From the NCBI GenBank assembly GCA_963664595.2, contig CAXXOK010000010.1, positions 1,361,205 through 1,425,204 on the forward strand: a stretch of 64,000 nucleotides of DNA, in the 5' to 3' direction. Below are positions 33,875 through 42,204 of this stretch, one piece after another (the first letter of the stretch is position 1; each line of letters starts with the position of its first letter). The notes under the pieces were generated by a model that was not told the DNA's origin, ran no database searches, and saw only the letters and a program-made list of their open reading frames with translations. Origin of the DNA: CAXXOK01 sp963664595 (lineage in GTDB: Bacteria; Bacillota; Clostridia; Christensenellales; Aristaeellaceae). The position numbers and the translations under genes were made by a program.

Positions 33875-35546
33875 CCAGCATCGCCAGAAAAACAGCGTAA
33901 TCCTCTTCGGTCATCCCGTCGCTGAGAAGCGCTTTATCCTCCGCGGGGAGGTTCAGCATTGTCCGTACCAAACGGCCGGCCAGCCGCTGGGCCGCTTCGT
34001 TCAGCAGGCTCTGGTGCACCTTCTGTTCGGTGCTGTCCATGCTGATGGTCGTCATTTCGGCTGGGATCTCATAATCATACAGCCCCAGCGGCGCCGTGCC
34101 GACCAGAAACTCCGGCTGTTCGTCCTGGGTTTCTTCGGCGGTAACGATCGGGGTTTGCGCGCTCTGCTGCGCCGCGGCGGGATCGGCGGGGATGATAGCG
34201 ATCACCACGGACGGAGCGGTTTGCGCCGCGGCCTCCGTGCCCGCTGTGTCCGCCGTGTTTGCCGTATTGGCTGCGTCCGACGTGTTTCCTGCAGAAGGCG
34301 CCGGGGACGCCTGTGCAAAGGTAAGCTCCAACTCGGTTTGCACCGTGCCATTCTTCGTGTCCGTATATTGCGCCGTTCCGGCAAGCTCCGCCCCGGCGGC
34401 TGATTGGATCAGGGATAGATCCACACCGATCTCCGTTTGCGTTTCATCCGTGCTTTCCCCGCCGCTGGTACCCTTTGTGGCGCGGGCCATGCTGCCTTTG
34501 CAGGTGGAAGTATCGCCCAGATTCCCTTTCAGATCCACGGTATAGGTGCTTGTTTCGTTTTCAGTGGAGCGGCGCAGGTTGGAGATGGTCTTTATGCTCA
34601 GGGTAAAGGAAGAATCATTCTGCTTTCGTTTGATAATGGCGTCGATCACGCGGGAATCCCGCGTGCCGTTCTCCCGCGCGGCCTCGTAGGTGAAGGTCTG
34701 GGTTTTCCGGTCGGGGGTAAAGCCCCACTGCCATTTCAGCGTGCGCCTGTCGCCATCGGGATAAATTGCCGTACCCTTGATGTACAGGCAGATATCCTCC
34801 CCGTCCGCATTCTGGTACAGCGCGACCACAAATCCGCCCGCGAAGGTTACCTGCGAAAGCTCCTCCCGGTATTCGGCATCCATGCCGCAGGATAGCACGG
34901 CGCGGATCTCTGCAAGCATTTCCCCGCTCTGTTCTGTTGTCAGCTTTGCCACATAGCTGATGCGGCCTTTGCCGATGTTTTCAATGTTGTAGTTGGGGGT
35001 ATTCTTCTCCGTCAGCGGCACGGTGCGGTCCAGCAGGGCGCGGTAGCAATCCTCCAGCTCGTCGATGGCAGCGAGAAAATCGAAGGCCTCTTCCACATCG
35101 GAGGTATTGAGAGCCGAGTCCGTTTCCGCCGTCTCTTCCTGTGAAGCGGCCAGCAGGGCATCCATGGGCGAGGCCTGCGTGGAAAACAGCATCCGGTTGG
35201 GCAGCAGATCGGTTTGCAGCAGATACGCACCGTCGCGGTATTGCTCGCTGAGCTCCAGCAGCGTTTCGCCGCCCAGCGCAAGCTGGAACGCCGTTGTCTG
35301 ATCTTGTTCCGCTTCCTCCACCTGCGCGGTAAGCGCGGCGTGGGCCAGCACGCGGTTGATCAAATCCAGTCGCGTTTCGTCAAACGGGATCAGCGTTTTC
35401 ACCTTCAGGGACACGGCCATGTTCACCGTACTCCGTCCCTCCAGCAAGGGGGACAGCGCCGTGTCCAGCGAGGAAAATCCGGCGGCCAGCACGCTCTGAA
35501 CCGGCAGCAGCAGCAGCAATACAGCGGCGAAACGTTTGATTTTCAT
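33870..35546 (-). CDS. Secreted protein of unknown function
   Basis: A 558-residue protein with a signal peptide (MKIKRFAAVLLLLLPVQSVL, cut after residue 21). The mature part is beta-rich with strands such as TYTVDLKGNLGDTST and KWQWGFTPDRKTQTF; a linker of about 60 residues around 425-480 is rich in A, T and S and must be flexible. No catalytic motif is seen. Its stop codon lies in the right end of repeat copy A, so the C-terminus may have been altered by that insertion. ATG overlaps the upstream dus stop by 4 bases (ATGA), so it is co-translated with dus. Confidence 0.6.
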   Translation of the reverse strand: MKIKRFAAVLLLLLPVQSVLAAGFSSLDTALSPLLEGRSTVNMAVSLKVKTLIPFDETRLDLINRVLAHAALTAQVEEAEQDQTTAFQLALGGETLLELSEQYRDGAYLLQTDLLPNRMLFSTQASPMDALLAASQEETAETDSALNTSDVEEAFDFLAAIDELEDCYRALLDRTVPLTEKNTPNYNIENIGKGRISYVAKLTTEQSGEMLAEIRAVLSCGMDAEYREELSQVTFAGGFVVALYQNADGEDICLYIKGTAIYPDGDRRTLKWQWGFTPDRKTQTFTYEAARENGTRDSRVIDAIIKRKQNDSSFTLSIKTISNLRRSTENETSTYTVDLKGNLGDTSTCKGSMARATKGTSGGESTDETQTEIGVDLSLIQSAAGAELAGTAQYTDTKNGTVQTELELTFAQASPAPSAGNTSDAANTANTADTAGTEAAAQTAPSVVIAIIPADPAAAQQSAQTPIVTAEETQDEQPEFLVGTAPLGLYDYEIPAEMTTISMDSTEQKVHQSLLNEAAQRLAGRLVRTMLNLPAEDKALLSDGMTEEDYAVFLAMLE

Positions 35547-36520
35547 AGTGTCTCCTTTGCGAGTACCCGACGGAGCAGCGCTTTCTGCTCCTCGGTGGAA
35601 GAAACGGTATTCAGCTGCCTCCGGATGTCCGTAGCTCCGTGCAGCCCGTGGATATAGTGACCGATATGCGTGCGCATCTGCAGCATGGCCATGCGCTCTC
35701 CCTTGAAGGCCGCCATCGCGTCGATATGCTCCTCCATCAGCCGCAGGCGCTCCTCATTGTCCGGATACCGGACGGCATTGCCTGCCATGGCGTCGTTGAT
35801 CTCACGGAACAGCCAGGGGTTGCCCATGGCGGCACGGCCAATCAGCAGCCCGTCGCAGCCTGTTTTTTTCAGCGCGTCCAGCGCGTCCTCCGCAGAATTG
35901 ATATCCCCGTTGTAGAGCACGGCGATGCGCACTTCCCGCTTGATCCGCGCCACCGCCTCGCGGTCCGCCCGGCCCGAGAACATCTGGGTCCTCGTACGCC
36001 CGTGGATGGACACCCAGGCGAGCCCGAGCGCCTCGGCGGCTCTGGCAAGTTGCAACGCGGTCATGCTGTCCGCATCATAGCCCAGCCGCATTTTGGCCGT
36101 GACGGACAGGCAGGTGCCTCCCTGCACCGCTTCCATCAGGCGGACGGCCAGGTCGGGGGTCTTCATCAGCGCGCTTCCCTCGCCCGCGGTGGTCACCTTG
36201 CGGGCGGGGCAGCCCAGGTTGAGGTCGATAGAGGTAAACCGCCGCAGCTCCGTGGCGCGCATCGCCGCCTCCTTGAGCACAACGGGGTCCTTGCCGAACA
36301 GCTGAATGGCGGTATTGGTTTCCTCCGGCGCGGTGGACAGCAGATGATGATAAACCGGGTTGTTGCCCTTTGCGTTCATCCAGCCGATGGCGCTGACCAT
36401 TTCGGTGCAGGCATAGGTTGCCCCCATCCGGTAGCAAAGCGCGCGTGTGGTGCGGTCCGTAAGCCCCGCCATCGGCGCGGCGCCGATAACGGGCTGTGTT
36501 ATCTTCATCGGTTCAGTCAT
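35543..36520 (-). CDS. dusB: tRNA-dihydrouridine synthase
   Basis: A 325-residue FMN enzyme that reduces uridine to dihydrouridine in tRNA D-loops. The family blocks are APMAGLTDRTTRALC (about 15-29), IDLNLGCPARKVTTAGEGSA with the catalytic cysteine in GCPARK, SVTAKMRLGYD, VSIHGRTRTQMFSGRADREA and LIGRAAMGNPWLF. Assignment to the DusB subgroup is by general resemblance to other Bacillota enzymes. Start ATG 36520 overlaps the end of the GH127-like gene; an in-frame ATG four codons later is also possible. Confidence 0.9.
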   Translation of the reverse strand: MTEPMKITQPVIGAAPMAGLTDRTTRALCYRMGATYACTEMVSAIGWMNAKGNNPVYHHLLSTAPEETNTAIQLFGKDPVVLKEAAMRATELRRFTSIDLNLGCPARKVTTAGEGSALMKTPDLAVRLMEAVQGGTCLSVTAKMRLGYDADSMTALQLARAAEALGLAWVSIHGRTRTQMFSGRADREAVARIKREVRIAVLYNGDINSAEDALDALKKTGCDGLLIGRAAMGNPWLFREINDAMAGNAVRYPDNEERLRLMEEHIDAMAAFKGERMAMLQMRTHIGHYIHGLHGATDIRRQLNTVSSTEEQKALLRRVLAKETL

Positions 36521-38171
36521 GGACAGCCTGCGGGAATACCGCCACGCGGCCCACGGTATCCCGGTAGGGCAGCAGGGTTAGCTCATAGGCGTCCCCCATC
36601 CGCAGGCCCTGGGGCGGCGAGGGAATATGTCCGTCCTTCACGGTCCATGTGGGCGCAACGCACGCGTCAATCTTCACGCCGGGGGTTTTGTCCGTCCAGC
36701 CAACCAGGGGCTTCGCCTGTTCATCCAGCGCGTACTGCCATGCGGCGTCGGCCTCCGGCAGGGGCAGCGCCATGAGCAGGGAACGGTAAAACAGGCTCAC
36801 GCTGCCGCGGTGCCCGGTTTTCAGGTACGGCTTGCAGGTGAGGTCCAGTGCAATCTGATCACCGGTTTTAAAGGTGCGCTTTACCGGGTGCATGCCGCCG
36901 CACTCCACAACCTTTGGCTTTTCTCCGCTGATCGTTACACGGGCGCTGTCGGCATAGCTGGGTACGCGCAGCCACAGGGTAAACGATACCGGCTGTTTGG
37001 TCTCCACGCTCAGGCGCAGCGTGCCTTCCGGATCGGTTTTGGCGGCCAGGCGCACGGGCACACCGCTCATCTTGGTCAGGCATACGCTGTCGTAGGGCAG
37101 CAGCATGGCCAGCTCCGCCTCGCCCTTCACCATCCAGATGGAACGGCGCACCGCCATAATCCCCCGAAGCAGCAAGCCGATGTCCGCCTTGGACGGCTGC
37201 GCAGCTTCGCAGGTAGGGTCGTTCGCCTCGCGGTTGACGGCCTGCTTTGCATATACGCCGCCCTTGGCAAACAGGTTGGCATACGCGTTTTCCGTGATGC
37301 GCTCCATGCGCTCGATCACGCCGAAATCCCCACCCGCGCATAACAGATCGTGCAGGGCCTCCAGCATGGCGCACACCGACGGCAGATCGGTCGCGGTGGA
37401 AGGCTCGCGCCCCGCCAGATACGGCTCGGCGGTAAACATGCCGTTAGGCACGCCATGGTAGCGTTCCAGCGAGGCAAGCCCGGCAGTCGACGCCCCCGCA
37501 TCGCGTGCCGAGCCCGAGAACATGGCAAACAGCGCGGTGAGCGCCAGCGCGTCCGCCATGGTTTTGCCGGTAGCCAGCATTTTCATACGGCGGAAGTACT
37601 TGGAATTATCGTCCTTTGCGTCGTCGGGCACCGGCTCCGGCTTGAAGGGCTTGAGAAAGGGAAACGAATGGAACACGCCGGACACATCCGGCACCTGGGC
37701 GCGGATGCGGTCCATCAGGTCCAGCAGAAACGTCTGCCCTGTGCGGCGGTAGAGCTCCTGCGCGCAGCGCATCAAATCGGCGGCTTCCGGCATCAGGGTG
37801 TACTCGTCGATATCCTTGAGCTTGTCCAGCAGAGTTTTCATCGCGCGGACGGTTTTGAGCATGCCGTCCTTGCTTTTTTCCGCTGAGGCGGTCATCAACG
37901 CCGCCAGCAGCGCCTGCGCAAAATCATGCAGATGGGCCGGCAGCGCCATGGCCATCATCTCCGTATCCGGCGCAGGCGGCATATCGGTATATTCCCCCAG
38001 CTTGGAGGCCAGCGCCGCGTCCAGCGGCCATAGGTTGTCCGGGTTGACCAGCGCCAGCGCCTGGTCCGATAGCTTTCGCAGGCTTCCCTCCACATGCACT
38101 GCGCCGTCCGGCAGCGCAACATAAACAGGGTCCACCAGCGGGGAACGGCAATAATGACGGTATGTTGGCAT
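36513..38171 (-). CDS. GH127/DUF1680-like protein, possibly without the usual active site
   Basis: A 552-residue protein that looks like a member of the GH127 (beta-L-arabinofuranosidase, formerly DUF1680) superfamily: a long helical-barrel part with YHGVPNGMFTAEPYLAGREP, TDLPSVCAMLEALHDLLCA and NAYANLFAKGG, then a C-terminal beta-sandwich (VSFTLWLRVPSYAD, DQIALDLTCKPYLK). In active GH127 enzymes a TELC-type motif supplies the zinc-binding Glu and Cys; here the equivalent reads TDLP and no CxC is seen nearby. It has no signal peptide, so it acts in the cytoplasm. It overlaps dusB by 8 bp. Function unknown, possibly glycoside-related. Confidence 0.55.
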   Translation of the reverse strand: MPTYRHYCRSPLVDPVYVALPDGAVHVEGSLRKLSDQALALVNPDNLWPLDAALASKLGEYTDMPPAPDTEMMAMALPAHLHDFAQALLAALMTASAEKSKDGMLKTVRAMKTLLDKLKDIDEYTLMPEAADLMRCAQELYRRTGQTFLLDLMDRIRAQVPDVSGVFHSFPFLKPFKPEPVPDDAKDDNSKYFRRMKMLATGKTMADALALTALFAMFSGSARDAGASTAGLASLERYHGVPNGMFTAEPYLAGREPSTATDLPSVCAMLEALHDLLCAGGDFGVIERMERITENAYANLFAKGGVYAKQAVNREANDPTCEAAQPSKADIGLLLRGIMAVRRSIWMVKGEAELAMLLPYDSVCLTKMSGVPVRLAAKTDPEGTLRLSVETKQPVSFTLWLRVPSYADSARVTISGEKPKVVECGGMHPVKRTFKTGDQIALDLTCKPYLKTGHRGSVSLFYRSLLMALPLPEADAAWQYALDEQAKPLVGWTDKTPGVKIDACVAPTWTVKDGHIPSPPQGLRMGDAYELTLLPYRDTVGRVAVFPQAVHD

Positions 38172-38312
38172 CGCGTTATCATCCTCACGGTAATCGGTTG
38201 TGTTATCGTCAATATTATACGTGGTTTTCCGGGTGCGTCAAGCAACACAGGCAAGCCGGAGGAATTGCTCCCCCGCCGCGATTGACACTTGCCCGATAAA
38301 ATGCTATTCTTC

Positions 38313-38677
38313 CCCTGCGGTAAGGCGGCCAAACGATCGCATGGCGTGCCATGAGGAAAGTCCGAGCATCGCAGGGCAGGGTGCCGGTTAACGGCCGGTG
38401 AAGGCGACTTCAAGGAAAGTGCAACAGAAAGAAACCGCCCCAAACACAGGCTTCCCCTTGGGAGGCCCGGCGTTTAGGGTAAGGATGGAAAGGCGAGGTA
38501 AGAGCTCACCCGCGCCCCGGCGACGGAGGCGCGATGTAAACCCCACCTGATGCAAGATCCGATCTGAGGCGATACAGCGGCCCGCTGTGCCTCTAAAGCG
38601 ATCGCTACACCGCGGCGGCAACGCCGCGGGCAGACAGATGATCGTTCAACGACAGAACTCGGCTTACGACCGCGCTT
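38313..38677 (+). ncRNA. rnpB: RNase P RNA
   Basis: The catalytic RNA of ribonuclease P, type A. The universally conserved P4/J3-4 segment GAGGAAAGTCCGAGC is at about 38353, ACAGAAA follows in the middle, GGTAAGAGCTCACC forms the P10/11-P12 region, and the 3' half has AGATGATCG and ACAGAACTCGGCTTAC. P1 is closed by GCGGT (38317-38321) with ACCGC (38669-38673). Ends are estimated to within a few bases. A perfect terminator follows. Confidence 0.95.
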
Positions 38678-38686
38678 ATCACATGC

Positions 38687-38720
38687 AAACGGGCTGCATT
38701 GCACAATGCAGCCCGTTTGT
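38687..38720 (+). terminator. rnpB terminator
   Basis: Arms AAACGGGCTGCATT and AATGCAGCCCGTTT enclose a short loop and end in GTTTGT. It can also stop the convergent LRR gene, whose stop lies 28 bp away. Confidence 0.8.
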
Positions 38721-38747
38721 GGCATCCCGGTTTACCCAACGATATCA

Positions 38748-40386
38748 TCAGGGATATACGTCCGTTACGGGCTCCTCGGATACTCCGTTGATCGTAATCA
38801 GATAGGGTGCGCCCATAAACTCGTTGTTCTTAACGAATACGATATATGCGTCAAAGGTCGGATCAACCAGCATGTTTTTTTCTCCGTCATGGCTGAACCA
38901 AACGGTTGCGACCGCGCTTCCGTTATCCGTAAAATCCAGCAGTTGCTTGAGGGCCATATCCAAAATATACATCACCGTTTGCAACGGTTACCTGTTGGGG
39001 ATTTATGCTCTGCCATATCGTATCGCCCTCAACCATAGAATTGTCCGCGATATTGATGCTCCAGGCCGGGCCGTAATCACGCCCATCTTCCTGCGCATCG
39101 TCCTTTGGCGATTGATCGCCCGATGATACATAGGATGACAGCCCATCCCTGAAGGCATCGAATGTGTAGACCCAGTATTCGTAGATATTGAACTGCCCGT
39201 TCGGGCCGAACCAGACATTCATCTTCCAGTGGCAATCGTAGATGGCGTCGTTCCCGTTGTACAGATCGTATTCGAGATACGCCTGATTGTTTTCAATGTT
39301 GTTTTCTTCCCAGATAAACGCGCGCATCGTAGCGTTGTCGTCCGCCGCGAACAGCAGGTAATAGATGGATTCGCCCTTTACCTCGAAGGAATTGGGCAGA
39401 TAGTCGCTGAACGCCGTATGCGATCCCCGTCCCATATCGAACAGTTCCGGCCCGCCGCTTCCAAAGCTCAGGTTGATCTCATCAGGACCAAAGAAGATGA
39501 AGCTGAAGTTGGACGCGCTTTCCGGCTGGAACCGCACCAGAATGGCCTGCTGCTGCCTGTTGTCCGGTCCGCAGTCCCGCAGGGTTGTATTAAACGGCAC
39601 GCAGGCATCCAGGTTATCGGAGAACAACTCCAACCTGCCTTCGGATTCATTGTATCTTTTCTCTGCCGCGCCGCCGCCAAATTCTCCGCCCTGATTTTCG
39701 GCAAAGCCGCCGCTTCCCTCATACCACAGGGTTTGCTCATTTTCCAGCATGGACGCGACTACATAATCAAACTGCAACATCTGCGGTTCTTCCCAATTCG
39801 GCCGCTGCAAATCATATCCGTCAAGCCCCATCTCGCCCTTTTGCAGAATGGATTCCGCCCAATATTCCTTCATATCGTCGGGCACATAGAGAATCACGTT
39901 CGGATTGTCCCAGGTATAGCCGAATACATCTCCGTCAACATATCCACCAGCAAACGCGGGCGTGCTGTTGAAGTGGAAATCAATGCTGGAGTCGTTGTCA
40001 AAATCGCCACACTTGAAGAAGCATCGATTGCCAAGCACGGTTACGTTTTTGCCAACTTCAACCTTCTGAAGATTCGGGCAGAACGCGAAGGCGTACTCGC
40101 CAATCTCCGTCACATCGTCCCCGACAACGATGGTTTCAATCTCCGGCAGATACGCCGCCCAGGGCGCATTGCTTGTCGTTCCGTCAAAATCCGGTATGTC
40201 GGGTTCAAACGAACCCATATTCACATTCATATAGAGCGTTTTGGTTCCCTCGTCGTACGTCCAGTCCGCCTGTTTCGCCGCTGCAGAACCGCAGCACACC
40301 GTGCTTAGAACCAGCAATGCCGTGATCACGATTGCCATTTTCAGGGATTTTTTCATGATGTTTCCTCCTTTGTTTGTCTGTCGCAT
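38748..40386 (-). CDS. Secreted BspA-like LRR protein, frame-split near its C-terminus
   Basis: A signal peptide (MKKSLKMAIVITALLVLSTV, cut near AAAK) leads to a single BspA-like/LRR_5 block (IETIVVGDDVTEIGEYAFAF, then LQKVEVGKNVTVLGNRCFF) and then a large beta-rich domain (about 200-487). In the given frame the protein ends at 38923 (487 residues), but the +1 frame from about 38980 to 38748 continues with convincing sense (MYILDMALKQLLDFTDN, then YIVFVKNNEFMGAPYLITI). One extra base near 38965-38980 would join them into about 545 residues. It is the last gene of the HTH-kinase-LRR cluster; GAGGAAAC precedes ATG. Confidence 0.7.
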
Positions 40387-40410
40387 GGTTCATCTGTCGT
40401 ATGGTTTGGT

Positions 40411-41886
40411 TTAATCGAAGTAGCTGTCCGGCATAACGTCAATCTGTACGCCCGCGTCAAATCCCTGCATCAGCATATATTTCATATATTCATCCCGCAG
40501 GATAAGCGAACGCGCTACCATGACCCGTGTGAAACTGTTTTGTATAAAGGCTCCTGATCCAAGCCGCTTAAGGTTTCTGGACAGTGTCAGCCAGGACAGA
40601 CGGTTGTGCCGGAAGGCATGAGGATCTATCACCTCCACGCTATCGGGGATCACAACCTTTGATAATTGATTGTTACAAAACGCTTCCTCACCGATAGTTT
40701 TGATGGTGTTGGGAATCTCGACGCTTTCAATCCCCGCGTCTTTAAAAGCATAATCTGCGATGGCGTCAACCGTCCGGCCCTGATATTTTTCCGGTATCAC
40801 CACATTTTTGGAATGACCTGTATATTTTTCAACCAATACGCATCCGCCGACAGAATTCCGATACTCAAAATCGTCATCCTTTAGGGCGTCCTGCCCCGCT
40901 TGGGTCTCCTTGCAGCGTTCAGCAATGAGTACATCTGTGTTAAAAGAGCCGATATCCAAAATCTGTTTTGATAAAACCGAAGCGCTTTTCATCGGGTTGC
41001 CCGCAAAGGCATATTCGCCGATATAGGTCACGCTGTCAGGAATACGGACCTCTGTAAGCAGATTGTTATTAAACGCGCCGTGATTGATCTTTTTCAGTGT
41101 TTGCGGAAGGCGGATTTCCATCAGCCGGTTTCCGCCGAAAGCGGCGGTTTCTATGCTCTCCAAATTATCCGGCAGTTCAATCTTGCTGATTTTATTATCT
41201 TCGAAAGCTCTGCCATGGATTTCCGTAACCGTTGCGGGTATGGTTACGCTTTCAATATTTTTATTGCAGAACGCGCGGATGCCGATCTTAGTTATCCGTT
41301 CCCCGTCAACAGTTTCCGGAATATGGATATCCACCGCATGCCCGATATATTCAACAATTTCGCCGTTGACAGCCTCAAATCCGCCGTTGCTTTGTTTTAT
41401 CGCTTCTGTCCTTATAGCTGAACCGGCATTCTTTGTTTCCGGCTTTTTATCCGCCTGATAAGCCGTTTGCCTGCTCCTGTTTTCCTTTCGCTGAGCAGTG
41501 AGGCACACGATGCCGGGCGTAAGGTAAAGCACCGCCGGTAAAGCGGCGCTCAGAAGCTGAATGGCTCCGTTTTCATTCCCGCCCATCAGGGAGGAAATGA
41601 AAGAAAACAAGGTAATCCCGCCGAAAATAATCTGGCATATGCCGGCCGCCCTTACGCTTTTTCTCGAAAGAAACGCAAATCCGATCGGAATGAAGCTTGC
41701 TGTGATTGAAATCAGTATTTCGGGAAATAATTCCGCCGCCTCAGCCTTCTGGGATAAAGCGAGATGCATGATGGAAGCGAAATAAAAGAACGTTAATAGC
41801 CCGCCCGAGATAAAAGAAACTGCGATCGCATTTTTTACTCTCTTGTTTGCCTGCGTATCGGAATGTGCATGCGCCCCGTTTTTCAT
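40411..41886 (-). CDS. Membrane protein with BspA-like leucine-rich repeats
   Basis: A 491-residue protein. The N-terminal 150 residues hold four membrane segments (about 22-45, 55-75, 82-103, 109-130), followed by a basic linker and about 300 residues of BspA-type leucine-rich repeats of about 23 residues, with the pattern I-IGxxAFxNxxIxSVxIPxTVTxI (for instance ITKIGIRAFCNKNIESVTIP, YIGEYAFAG, TIGEEAFCNNQLSKVVIPD). Which side of the membrane the repeats face cannot be settled, but they lack a signal peptide. GGAGG precedes ATG. It lies 24 bp ahead of the secreted LRR gene and behind repeat copy B. Confidence 0.8.
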   Translation of the reverse strand: MKNGAHAHSDTQANKRVKNAIAVSFISGGLLTFFYFASIMHLALSQKAEAAELFPEILISITASFIPIGFAFLSRKSVRAAGICQIIFGGITLFSFISSLMGGNENGAIQLLSAALPAVLYLTPGIVCLTAQRKENRSRQTAYQADKKPETKNAGSAIRTEAIKQSNGGFEAVNGEIVEYIGHAVDIHIPETVDGERITKIGIRAFCNKNIESVTIPATVTEIHGRAFEDNKISKIELPDNLESIETAAFGGNRLMEIRLPQTLKKINHGAFNNNLLTEVRIPDSVTYIGEYAFAGNPMKSASVLSKQILDIGSFNTDVLIAERCKETQAGQDALKDDDFEYRNSVGGCVLVEKYTGHSKNVVIPEKYQGRTVDAIADYAFKDAGIESVEIPNTIKTIGEEAFCNNQLSKVVIPDSVEVIDPHAFRHNRLSWLTLSRNLKRLGSGAFIQNSFTRVMVARSLILRDEYMKYMLMQGFDAGVQIDVMPDSYFD

Positions 41887-42012
41887 TCATATTCCCTCCT
41901 TCTTGTCGATATCCCTACGATACGGCAAAATAAAGAGAATTATAAGTGAGCCCCGAGTTCACCATACACAGCAATAGAATCGAAATCAATTTTTTACAGG
42001 CGGAGCATATTT

Positions 42013-42184
42013 ACCCAGGTAAACGATGACTAAAGCGCTTGTGCAATGGTGCGTTAGCTTTTCATCAGGTTGGGGCTGCGGAACCTGAAGTAGCAGCAGC
42101 GCTGCGTCGAAGGTTTTGCAGCCTCAAGCCGGTGGAAAGATAACACGTCAGCGTGCAGGTGATTTATTCAGTGTTTACCTGGGT
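42013..42184 (+). repeat. Dispersed intergenic repeat, copy B
   Basis: 172 bp bounded by perfect 12 bp inverted ends, ACCCAGGTAAAC and GTTTACCTGGGT. Internal blocks shared with copies A and C include AAAGCGCTTGTGC, AACCTGAAG, GCAGCAGCGC, GCGTCGAAGGTTTTGCA, GGAAAGATA and CAGCGTGCA. It fills most of the 318 bp gap between the kinase stop and the LRR membrane protein start; no open frame. Confidence 0.75.
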
Positions 42185-42204
42185 TCTGTTGATGGGGAGG
42201 ATGA

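Noticed and set aside
38388..38621. Open frames inside 38.3-38.7 kb on both strands
   Set aside because: The region is RNase P RNA.
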